A DNA stretch of 58,369 bases, taken from positions 1 to 58,369 of the forward strand of contig JAQTPL010000008.1 of NCBI GenBank assembly GCA_028712895.1, written 5' to 3'. Numbering within the stretch: the first letter of the stretch is position 1; every line of letters begins with the position of its first letter. Below, one piece after another: positions 7,333-14,662 of this stretch. The notes under the pieces are model-generated. The model searched no databases and was not told the origin of the DNA. It saw only the letters and a program-made list of their open reading frames with translations. Origin of the DNA: a bacterium (GTDB taxonomy: Bacteria; CAYTYR01; UBA6262). The position numbers and the translations under genes were made by a program.

Positions 7333-8576
7333 CAAGAGCAGTGATCAATGTCTGGTTAACACATGAACATGAGCAACTGGTCCGGCATGCTATTATGCCG
7401 GATTTTAAGAAAAAATTTCCAGACATTGATGTGGTATTGACAACAACAGGATGGCGTTTCTTATGGGAAAAAGTTGCGATGTTCTCCAAAAAGAAACAAG
7501 GGCCGGATGTACTGCAATTCGGCAGTACCTGGAACGGCGCTCTGGCTCAGTTAGGAGCTTTACGCGATCTGACTAGTCAGGTCAACCAGTTGGGCGGCCT
7601 GAATAGCTTTATTCCGGCCAGCAGCAGGCTCTCTACTTTTCCCGGCAGTAATAATATCTCCTCAGTTCCGTGGTATGTAGATGTGCGCGCCTTGTATTTC
7701 CGCAAAGATGTATTGGGTGAACACTCAATCGCCGCTCGCGACCTCGACACCATGGATGATTTGATCCAGACCTGCGAAAAAGTACATCATACCAAAATAG
7801 ACAACAAGGAAGTTGCGGCTTTTGGCGTATTTGGCAATAAAGATTCCCAAATTGTGCATAATATTGCTCCCTGGATTTGGAATTACGGCGGCACTTTCCT
7901 GCGTGCAGACGGGAAGGAAGCTGCTTTTTATGAACCAGCGGCTTTAAAAGGCTTGGAAATCTATTTTGACCTGGTCAATATCTATAGCAAACCAGATTCG
8001 CTGGGCCAGAATTATGATGTCTTTACCGACGCCTACGCCGTTAAAGGAGATTATACCTTTGCTTGTTTAGGGCCTTGGCTGAATAATACATATCTTAATC
8101 CAAAATCCCCAACCTATAATAAAATAAGTGCCAGTATCCATCCCTTGATCATGCCGGCTGGGCCGGCCGGGCGTTTCACCTTTATGGGTGGCAGTAACCT
8201 GGCCATTTCTTCCTTTTCTCATCATCCTGAAGAAGCCTGGTCTTTTATTGAGTTTCTCCTGCAACGTAAAGTACAGGAACAATTCTGCGCTGCTAATAAC
8301 CAGCTGCCCAGCTTATTGGACTGCTATACTCCTGCTTATCTCATGGATACGACTCGCAACAAGGTTTTTAAGGAATCGGTACGTTACGGCCGCGGTTTTC
8401 CCAACAGTCCTTATTGGGCGCCGATAGAAGATATTTTAATAGATTACGTCTATGATATGTTTATTACGATCAGGTCCCAGGGTTATTCCAAGCAGGTGTT
8501 AAAAGAGAAAACTTTCGAGGCAGCAGTGAAATGCAATCTAATCCTTAAAGGGGATCCTTTTATATTAAGAAGATAA
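7311..8576 (+). CDS. Second solute-binding-like protein without signal peptide
   Basis: 421 residues, a tandem paralogue of the upstream protein; roughly half the residues are identical by eye in the N-terminal third ('DIDVVLTTTGWRFLWEKVAMFSKKKQ' region). It again starts directly with the mature-like 'INVWLTHEHE' after a ten-residue polar lead, with no signal peptide. The ATG at 7311 has AGGAAG upstream; a TTG at 7329 (GGGAGA upstream) is an alternative. Ligand-pocket aromatic positions differ between the copies, so they may bind different ligands. The operon ends at the terminator at 8623. Confidence 0.8.
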   Translation: MAQGEKLTRAVINVWLTHEHEQLVRHAIMPDFKKKFPDIDVVLTTTGWRFLWEKVAMFSKKKQGPDVLQFGSTWNGALAQLGALRDLTSQVNQLGGLNSFIPASSRLSTFPGSNNISSVPWYVDVRALYFRKDVLGEHSIAARDLDTMDDLIQTCEKVHHTKIDNKEVAAFGVFGNKDSQIVHNIAPWIWNYGGTFLRADGKEAAFYEPAALKGLEIYFDLVNIYSKPDSLGQNYDVFTDAYAVKGDYTFACLGPWLNNTYLNPKSPTYNKISASIHPLIMPAGPAGRFTFMGGSNLAISSFSHHPEEAWSFIEFLLQRKVQEQFCAANNQLPSLLDCYTPAYLMDTTRNKVFKESVRYGRGFPNSPYWAPIEDILIDYVYDMFITIRSQGYSKQVLKEKTFEAAVKCNLILKGDPFILRR

Positions 8577-8587
8577 CAAAGCCGTTA

Positions 8588-8689
8588 CTGGTCGCTAGTC
8601 GCTGGTAGCTAGTTAAAAAAAAGAAACAAGCTCTGATCCGGAGCCTGTTTCCTTGTTTTTTACTAGCGACTAGTTACTAGAAACTAGCG
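8588..8689. repeat. Facing heptamer arrays (CTAGTCG / ACTAGCG)
   Basis: Left array: CTGGTCG, CTAGTCG, CTGGTAG, CTAGTTA (8588-8615). Right array: ACTAGCG, ACTAGTT, ACTAGAA, ACTAGCG (8662-8689). The right array is approximately the reverse complement of the left. Between them sits an intrinsic terminator. This is the clearest period-7 pair in the window. Confidence 0.9.
8623..8660. terminator. Bidirectional intrinsic terminator between convergent genes
   Basis: An 11-bp stem (8623-8633 with 8641-8651, one mismatch) and a 7-base loop, with an A-run on the left and a T-run on the right, so it can work for both the binding-protein operon (+) and the lipoprotein operon (-). Confidence 0.85.
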
Positions 8690-8695
8690 ACTGTT

Positions 8696-9790
8696 TTACT
8701 GTATTTCCGCAGTTATACTGCTATTGGTGACGGCAGTCACTTTTACCTTAATTCCTTCAACCTTAGTTTCCAGCTTTTGGGCAATGGCCGGCAGATTTTT
8801 TATCTCTGCTCCTATCTTAATATCCGCTATCCCCTGGCTAAAGCTTTCGGTTTGAGCAGATCTTACTTCGATCATATTCCGCAGTCCTTTAATGACCGCA
8901 TCTAATTGATTCAAAGAAGCAACATTCTGTACGCTAACCGCAATAAAATTAAATAATTTCAAACGTTGGTCCAATACTCTGGTCAGGTCCTCAGCAGCGA
9001 TCTCCGCTGCCCGTTTCAAGGCTTCCCGGCTCGCTGCTTTCCGGGTACTGCTTACGCCTCCGCTGGAAAATGAGTTGCTGTAGATTAAATCCGCCTGCCC
9101 GGTCTTCACCACCTTAAAACTTATGGTTGCCCGGTAAGAGACCAAGCCTCCTGGTACCTGGTCAGTATTAAAGGACGACATGGAATTACCGGTTATCATT
9201 ACATCGGCCTTAGCAGCGATTTCATCAAGCTCTACGATTTTATACTGTAGGGCTAAAAGCTTGTTACTCAAGACTAATGCGCTGATCCTTTCAGGTTCCG
9301 GTACCCCGTCAATATGGTCCATGATCACTACCCCGATGCGCAAGTTGGAAGTCGTGGGCATTGGCGGAGCCGTCAGCCCTAAGAGATTGAGGTCCTTGTT
9401 AACCGCTTCAATTTTAACCAAAGCCTCTATTTTAGTTTTGTAAAGATCACCTTCCCGACCGGAGCTGAGGATCTTGTATTTTTTAATATATCCGTTTGTT
9501 TTGGAGAGAATTTGCTGGTCTACCATGAGTGCTTTTTCCACCCGGGTGGCAGCATTGACATAAACACCAACAGTCATTTCCACGGCATTACGCTGGGCTT
9601 CACCCAGGGCCCGTTTTTTGGCATCCAGCAAGTCATTGTCAAAAATTGCCGCCAAGCCTTCCGCTTGTACCACTTCAGTGACTTCTTTTTCTCTCTTATT
9701 CTTATTGGCAGAGTTGATATTGGGCCGGCCAGTAGCGCAAGCGCTGAAGAGCAGGCTGCCTAATAGTATTGCGCACAAAAATTTTTTCAA
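8696..9790 (-). CDS. Lipoprotein with FlgT-like N-terminal domain
   Basis: 364 residues. The signal peptide ends in a lipobox 'LLFSAC' (Cys18). Residues ~40-110 ('VVQAEGLAAIFDNDLLDAKKRALGEAQRNAVEMTVGVYV') match the N-terminal domain of the flagellar assembly protein FlgT and related lipoproteins. The middle resembles a domain that assembles stress/penicillin-binding-activator lipoproteins ('ADVMITGNSMSSF'). No flagellar gene is nearby, so a general envelope role is more likely. I use the TTG at 9790 because GAGGTG lies 8 bases before it; GTG at 9799 is inside that ribosome site. It lies downstream of the LPP20-like gene, probably in one operon. Confidence 0.7.
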   Translation of the reverse strand: MKKFLCAILLGSLLFSACATGRPNINSANKNKREKEVTEVVQAEGLAAIFDNDLLDAKKRALGEAQRNAVEMTVGVYVNAATRVEKALMVDQQILSKTNGYIKKYKILSSGREGDLYKTKIEALVKIEAVNKDLNLLGLTAPPMPTTSNLRIGVVIMDHIDGVPEPERISALVLSNKLLALQYKIVELDEIAAKADVMITGNSMSSFNTDQVPGGLVSYRATISFKVVKTGQADLIYSNSFSSGGVSSTRKAASREALKRAAEIAAEDLTRVLDQRLKLFNFIAVSVQNVASLNQLDAVIKGLRNMIEVRSAQTESFSQGIADIKIGAEIKNLPAIAQKLETKVEGIKVKVTAVTNSSITAEIQ

Positions 9791-9822
9791 AATAATCACC
9801 TCATACCTGGAGTCGGGATTGA

Positions 9823-10269
9823 CTATTTAAATTTCATCCTGGTCATTTGTGCCAGTCTCTTCTTGGAAAGGCGTAAGGTTACGACACAACCGTCGTCAGC
9901 AGTCCATTCGGTCTTGATGACTTCAGCGCCTTTAACTGAGTCGTTGACCAAGGCGGAAATACTGGAATCCTTTTCCATGGCTTGGGAGACGGTAATTCCG
10001 CCTTCTATTTGCAAGCCTTTGATAATGCCGACCATTTCATATTGGGCCATGGTAATAGCCGCCGTACGGCTGGTGGCCTGCTTTTGGGTCTTATTATCCA
10101 GCTGCTGGTCAGCGGCTCCGATACCGATAGTCTGGATAAAATCACTATCCTGGATTTCGCCATCCAGGGTTTTCTTTAACTCCCCGCCTTTAGTGTGGGT
10201 TTGTACGCTGCTACAAGCAGTTAGCAACAAAAAACCCAATCCCAAAAGGATAATCAGTGACTTTTTCAT
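9823..10269 (-). CDS. LPP20-family lipoprotein
   Basis: 148 residues. The signal peptide has lipobox 'LLLTAC' (Cys19) followed by Ser-Ser. The rest ('GIGAADQQLDNKTQKQATSRTAAITMAQYEMVGIIKGLQIEGG') matches the LPP20 lipoprotein family, named after Helicobacter; its function is unknown. A strong ribosome site (TAAGGAGG) precedes the ATG. A sigma-70 promoter lies 40-70 bases upstream, and the FlgT-like lipoprotein follows within 35 bases, so the two probably form an operon. Confidence 0.8.
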   Translation of the reverse strand: MKKSLIILLGLGFLLLTACSSVQTHTKGGELKKTLDGEIQDSDFIQTIGIGAADQQLDNKTQKQATSRTAAITMAQYEMVGIIKGLQIEGGITVSQAMEKDSSISALVNDSVKGAEVIKTEWTADDGCVVTLRLSKKRLAQMTRMKFK

Positions 10270-10309
10270 ACTTACCTCCTTAATTTACATACGTGTTTTT
10301 GCTGTTTCT

Positions 10310-10338
10310 ATTTTACTCTCAGGGTAAGACGTTGTCAA
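10310..10338 (-). promoter_or_regulatory. Sigma-70 promoter of the lipoprotein operon
   Basis: Read on the minus strand: TTGACA (10338-10333), 17-base spacer, TAAAAT (10315-10310). The predicted start is ~10303, giving a ~34-base leader with the AAGGAGG site. Confidence 0.8.
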
Positions 10339-10350
10339 TATGAAAGCAGA

Positions 10351-11592
10351 TTAGTTCTTGTTGGTGTCCCTGCCTGCCGACATTCCAGTGGCGGGTGGTG
10401 TCTGGAGACTCTGACTAAGCTGCTGGAGTCTTTCTTTTTTCACCTGTTCAAATTGGGCCTTGGCTTGGCTGGGGATAGAAGAGGCCTCGGGCAGCTTTAA
10501 GGCCAGGAAATTAATAAATTGCCGGCCTTGCATAAGGCGAAAATCTAAATGCGGACCGGTAGAAAGCCCGCTGGACCCAACATAGCCAATCACTTCCCCC
10601 CGCGTTACCTTGGCTCCGCTTCTGATCCCTTTCGCGTATTTGCTTAAATGCCCATACGTAGAAATATAACCATTAGGATGCCGGATCTTGATGAAACGGC
10701 CGAAGCCGCCTTCCCAACCGGCAAACATGATAGTGCCATCGCCGATCGTAGCTACTGGTGTGCCGGTAGGGGCAGAGTAGTCTATCCCCAGATGCGGGCG
10801 GTAGATCTTCAGGATCGGATGCCAACGCCGGCGGGTAAAAAAAGAGGAAATACGACGATAGTTCAATGGTGACCGCAAGAAAGCTTTACGCAGGGATTTG
10901 GCATCGCTGGCATAGAAGTCCTTGTGTCCAGAGGGATCTTCAAAGAAAAAAGCCAGGTGCTCTTGGTCGCTATTAATGTAGCGGGCGGCAAGGATCTGCC
11001 CATTCTTCACAAAGTTGCCATTGGCGTAATACTTTTCATATACCACCGAGAACGTATCATCAATCCGTGGATCAGTCAGGAAATCTATTTCATAACTAAA
11101 GATATCGGCAAAGCTCAGCACCAATTCCGGTGATTCGCCGGAGGAGGTCATAGCCTCATAAAGGTTGTTTTTTATCGATCCTTGCAAAGTGTTTATCTTT
11201 TTTTCCAGGGGGGTATCTATTTTATTGATAAGATAGTTTTGTTGAGTATCCAGTGATATCTCATACCTGCTTACCGGACTGACATAGTAGATGAACTTAA
11301 CAAAAGAGCCAATATCTTTTAGAGAAACTATTTCATAAACATCGCCGGCTTTGCATTTGCGCAGATCGAAAACAGTTCCTATTACTTTAATAATAGACTT
11401 TGACTGAAGTTCAGTCAAAGCTGTCTCTGCCAGGGAACTGCTCAGGGTGTCGCCTTCCTCTAAGGTATAGGTTTGAGACTGCAGGGGAGGGTATTGGCGC
11501 TGATAGTCGAGATGTCTTCGGTACGCAATACCTGCCCCAGCGATTATTATAACCACAACTAGTAGTATAGCCAGTAGTTTTTTAGTCATCAT
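10351..11592 (-). CDS. M23-family murein endopeptidase, membrane anchored
   Basis: 413 residues from the ATG at 11592. An N-terminal membrane anchor (LLAILLVVVIIIAGAG) is followed by an opacity/LysM-like domain ('YTLEEGDTLSSSL') and a C-terminal LytM domain: 'HLGIDYSAPTGTPV' supplies the first zinc His/Asp, 'STYGHLSK' a catalytic His, and 'GPHLDFRL' the last motif, where the usual HxH reads H-L-D. The enzyme would cut peptidoglycan cross-bridges during growth or division. The longer frame begins with TTG at 11625, but that codon is part of the -35 box, so ATG 11592 or 11589 is preferred; the message would then be leaderless. Confidence 0.9.
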   Translation of the reverse strand: MMTKKLLAILLVVVIIIAGAGIAYRRHLDYQRQYPPLQSQTYTLEEGDTLSSSLAETALTELQSKSIIKVIGTVFDLRKCKAGDVYEIVSLKDIGSFVKFIYYVSPVSRYEISLDTQQNYLINKIDTPLEKKINTLQGSIKNNLYEAMTSSGESPELVLSFADIFSYEIDFLTDPRIDDTFSVVYEKYYANGNFVKNGQILAARYINSDQEHLAFFFEDPSGHKDFYASDAKSLRKAFLRSPLNYRRISSFFTRRRWHPILKIYRPHLGIDYSAPTGTPVATIGDGTIMFAGWEGGFGRFIKIRHPNGYISTYGHLSKYAKGIRSGAKVTRGEVIGYVGSSGLSTGPHLDFRLMQGRQFINFLALKLPEASSIPSQAKAQFEQVKKERLQQLSQSLQTPPATGMSAGRDTNKN

Positions 11593-11596
11593 GCTA

Positions 11597-11625
11597 TATG
11601 TATCTTTTCTGGCGCTTTTTGTCAA
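11597..11625 (-). promoter_or_regulatory. Promoter of the M23 peptidase, apparently leaderless
   Basis: Minus strand: TTGACA (11625-11620), 17 bases, TACATA (11602-11597). The start point 6-8 bases downstream falls on the ATGATG start codons (11592/11589), and no ribosome site is visible. It is back-to-back with the promoter of the propeller gene; the two -35 boxes are 9 bases apart. Confidence 0.65.
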
Positions 11626-11634
11626 ATAAAAAGA

Positions 11635-11663
11635 TGGACAAATATTTTTAATGTTGATATAAT
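11635..11663 (+). promoter_or_regulatory. Promoter of the beta-propeller gene
   Basis: TGGACA (11635-11640), 17 bases, perfect TATAAT (11658-11663). The start is predicted near 11670, and GGAGG sits at 11696-11700 before the ATG at 11706. Confidence 0.8.
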
Positions 11664-11705
11664 TCAGGTCATAAGCAATAGAAAATGAGGTATGCGGAGG
11701 TTATA

Positions 11706-12878
11706 ATGAGGAAACTATGGTACCTGAGTTTACTCATATTCTTAGCCTTACCAGGATACGCTGTGGCCGCGGATTGGCCGATGTTCCGTCATAATGCCGG
11801 TCATACCGGATATGTTGAAGAGCCTGCCGGGAAAGTTTGGAGTTACCCTACCAGCAAGGAAATAATATCCAGCCCCGTAGTTAAAGAGGGGCTGGTTTTT
11901 TTTGGCGGCTATGATAAACGGGTCTATGCCCTGGATGCAAAGACCGGGGAAAAAAAATGGGATTTTGTCACCGGAGATAAAGTAAAATCTTCCCCGGCCG
12001 TGAGCGAAGATCTGGTATTTGTCGGTAGTATGGATAAAAAAATATATGCGCTTAATGTCCAGACCGGAGAAAAAGTCTGGGATTATTTAACCGGTAAAAA
12101 GATCGAATCTAGCCCGGTCACCGGCGAGATCGGGTTCCCGGCCGCGCCGCCTGTCACTCCGGAAGAAAAAGTTGACCCGCAAAAAAATTCTGTCAAGATC
12201 GTTTTGGTCGGTTCTACCGACGGGAAATTGTATTGCCTGAAAGCCGAAACCGGGGAGAAGATATGGGAATTCAAAGCCAATGATGAAATATTTTCCTCGC
12301 CGGCGCTCAAAGATAATATTGTTTATCTGGCTACCGGGGGAGGCCGGATATATGCCATCGATGGCGCCAGTGGCAAGATCCTTTGGGAAAACAGAAAATT
12401 AAGCGGAAATTTCTTAGAATCATCTCCCGCTGTTACCGGCGGGCTGGTCTTTATCGGCTCTACTGGCAGCCGGATGTACGCCTTAAAAAAGGAAAATGGG
12501 GAAAAAGTTTGGGAATTTGTGACTGAAGGCGGCTATGTTTGTTCTTCGCCGGCAGTGGTTAACGGCAAAGTATATTTTGGGGCCAGTGATGCCAAGGTCT
12601 ATTGCCTCTCTGCTTCCAGCGGCGAAAAGCTCTGGGAATACAAAACTGAAAAGCTGGTCTATGCTTCTTCTCCCGCTATAGTAAATGGTGTGCTCTATAT
12701 AGGAGCGACTGATAACCGTTTATATGCCTTAGCTGCTGACACTGGTTTAAAATTATGGCAGTTTACCTGCGGCAAACCAGTTAACAGCGCGCCGGCAGTC
12801 GTGGACGACATAGTCTATTTTGGCAGTGAAGATGGCCTATTTTATGCCCTGAACGCAAAAGCAGGGATTAAGTACTAA
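11706..12878 (+). CDS. Exported PQQ-like beta-propeller protein (BamB-type fold)
   Basis: 390 residues. A signal peptide (LSLLIFLALPGYAVAA) is followed by eight repeats of the form 'SSPAV..G.V..GS.D..IYAL...TGEK.W', i.e. an eight-bladed PQQ-like propeller. The tryptophan and 'TGEKxW' spacing fit the structural repeats; no PQQ-dehydrogenase active site is seen, so a scaffold or assembly role (as in BamB) is more likely than catalysis. The ATG at 11706 has GGAGG five bases upstream and is preferred over 11685. Confidence 0.85.
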   Translation: MRKLWYLSLLIFLALPGYAVAADWPMFRHNAGHTGYVEEPAGKVWSYPTSKEIISSPVVKEGLVFFGGYDKRVYALDAKTGEKKWDFVTGDKVKSSPAVSEDLVFVGSMDKKIYALNVQTGEKVWDYLTGKKIESSPVTGEIGFPAAPPVTPEEKVDPQKNSVKIVLVGSTDGKLYCLKAETGEKIWEFKANDEIFSSPALKDNIVYLATGGGRIYAIDGASGKILWENRKLSGNFLESSPAVTGGLVFIGSTGSRMYALKKENGEKVWEFVTEGGYVCSSPAVVNGKVYFGASDAKVYCLSASSGEKLWEYKTEKLVYASSPAIVNGVLYIGATDNRLYALAADTGLKLWQFTCGKPVNSAPAVVDDIVYFGSEDGLFYALNAKAGIKY

Positions 12879-12907
12879 TACATAGTAAAAAATATGAAGG
12901 TCTACCC

Positions 12908-14662
12908 TTGAAAGTTACAGCCATCAAAGCCCTACTACAGTATCTGGAACAGGAAAGAGTGAGATACATATTCGGTATCCCTGGCGGGCCGTTAATGCCG
13001 CTATATGATACTTTGTATGATACCCCGAATATTACTCCGATCCTGTCTAAACATGAAGAGGGCGCAGCTTTTATGGCTAATGGTTATGCCCGGGTGAGCG
13101 GCGAATTAGGGGTATGTTGCGCTACTACTGGCCCTGGGACCACAAATTTATTTACCGGTACGGCAGTATGTTACACTGATTCAGTACCGGTTTTATTTAT
13201 TACCGCCCAGGTAGCTACGGCTGCTTTTGGCAAGGGGGCTTTTCAGGAAACCACCAGCCACACTATCAATGTCGTAGAAATGATGCGCTATATTACCAAG
13301 TTCAGTGCCATGCCAGCCAACGAGCATGAAATGCCTGAATTAGTCAAAGCCGCCATCCGCAGCGCGTTAACCGGCACTCCTGGTCCAGTCCATATTAATA
13401 TTCCCGCTGATTTTATGACCAAAGAAATTGACCACACTCTATTACCTAGTGATTCCTACCATGTCCGTAATCATTCCTTTGACCGCGTGGCTGTAAAAGA
13501 AGCAGCCCGCTATTTACTGCAGGCGCAACGGCCCGCCATGTTGATCGGTAATGGTGTCAATATTGCCCGGGCGAACCAGGAAGTGCGCGACTTGGCTGAA
13601 CGGCTGATCATCCCCGTGGCCACCACCCCTAAAGGCAAGAGCGCGTTTCCGGAGAATCATTTACTTTCACTGGGAGTGTTCGGTTTTGGCGGGACCCCGC
13701 TGGCTGACAAATATTTGCTCAGCGAAGATGTGGATGTCCTGCTCTGTATTGGCACCAGCCTGGGGGAAGTATCCACTCATGCCTGGGACCAGCGCTTGAA
13801 TCCCCGCCTGGCCCTGATTCAGGTGGATATCGATGCTGAACAACTAGGCAAGAACTATCCGGTCACCGTGGGAATTACCGGGGATGCCAAGGCGGCCCTG
13901 GCTGAAATTCTCTACCAGATAAACCGTGACTTGAAATGGCTCACGTATACGCCCCGCATCAGCGCTAAGGATATTTATTTTTTTAAGAAACAGTATCAAA
14001 CGTTCATAAATGAAGAAAAAATGTATGCCGAAGATATACCGCTTAAACCGCAGCGCCTGATCAAGGACCTCCGCGATAGTTTACCCATAGATGCCATTGT
14101 TTTCTGCGATATTGGCAACCACTTAGCTTGGGCCATTCATTATTTTCAAACCTACTTACCGCAAACATTCTTCCATAATTTTGATTTCGGGGCCATGGGG
14201 TATGCTACTGCTGCGGCTATCGGTGGCAAGCTGGCGGCTCCCAATCGGCCGGTAATTTCTATTATCGGCGATGGCTGTTTTGCTATGAATGGTATGGAAG
14301 TGGCGACGGCTGTTAATTACAATATCCCGGTCATCTGGGTAGTATTCAATGATGCCCGCCTGGGCATGGTTTATCACGGGCAGCAACTCCAATTTAAGGA
14401 GCGGTACCTGGCTTCTTCTTTCCAACGGATGGATATTGCCAGGATCGCGGAGAGCCTTGGCGCCCAGGGGGTTAAAGTAGAGCGGCCGGGAGAATTAAAA
14501 CAGGTCATGCCCCAGGTACTAGCTTCCAAGAAACCTACGGTTATTGATTGCACGATAGATGCCGAAGAGATACCGCCGATACAATCACGGATCCAAGCGC
14601 TCAACCGTTTCTTTGGGCGTACTCCGATTAGAGAGAGGATACATGGCAAAAAGGATTTTTAG
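12908..14662 (+). CDS. Thiamine-diphosphate-dependent enzyme of the acetolactate synthase family
   Basis: 584 residues in the three-domain layout of acetolactate synthase/benzoylformate decarboxylase: an N-terminal domain with 'SKHEEGAAFMANGYAR' (catalytic Glu activating the cofactor), a central nucleotide-fold domain, and the C-terminal TPP motif 'GDGCFAMNGMEVATAVNYN'. The substrate cannot be fixed: no IlvN subunit or valine/isoleucine gene is adjacent, so an IlvB-like catabolic enzyme is possible. The start is TTG, supported by the N-terminal match. It overlaps the following kinase gene by 20 bases. Confidence 0.85.
   Translation: MKVTAIKALLQYLEQERVRYIFGIPGGPLMPLYDTLYDTPNITPILSKHEEGAAFMANGYARVSGELGVCCATTGPGTTNLFTGTAVCYTDSVPVLFITAQVATAAFGKGAFQETTSHTINVVEMMRYITKFSAMPANEHEMPELVKAAIRSALTGTPGPVHINIPADFMTKEIDHTLLPSDSYHVRNHSFDRVAVKEAARYLLQAQRPAMLIGNGVNIARANQEVRDLAERLIIPVATTPKGKSAFPENHLLSLGVFGFGGTPLADKYLLSEDVDVLLCIGTSLGEVSTHAWDQRLNPRLALIQVDIDAEQLGKNYPVTVGITGDAKAALAEILYQINRDLKWLTYTPRISAKDIYFFKKQYQTFINEEKMYAEDIPLKPQRLIKDLRDSLPIDAIVFCDIGNHLAWAIHYFQTYLPQTFFHNFDFGAMGYATAAAIGGKLAAPNRPVISIIGDGCFAMNGMEVATAVNYNIPVIWVVFNDARLGMVYHGQQLQFKERYLASSFQRMDIARIAESLGAQGVKVERPGELKQVMPQVLASKKPTVIDCTIDAEEIPPIQSRIQALNRFFGRTPIRERIHGKKDF

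Noticed and set aside
8588-8689. CRISPR array
   Set aside because: Units are 7 bases with no 25-40-base repeats, no spacers and no cas genes.
8696-10269. Flagellar assembly operon
   Set aside because: Only the FlgT-like domain and an LPP20 lipoprotein are present; no other flagellar gene.
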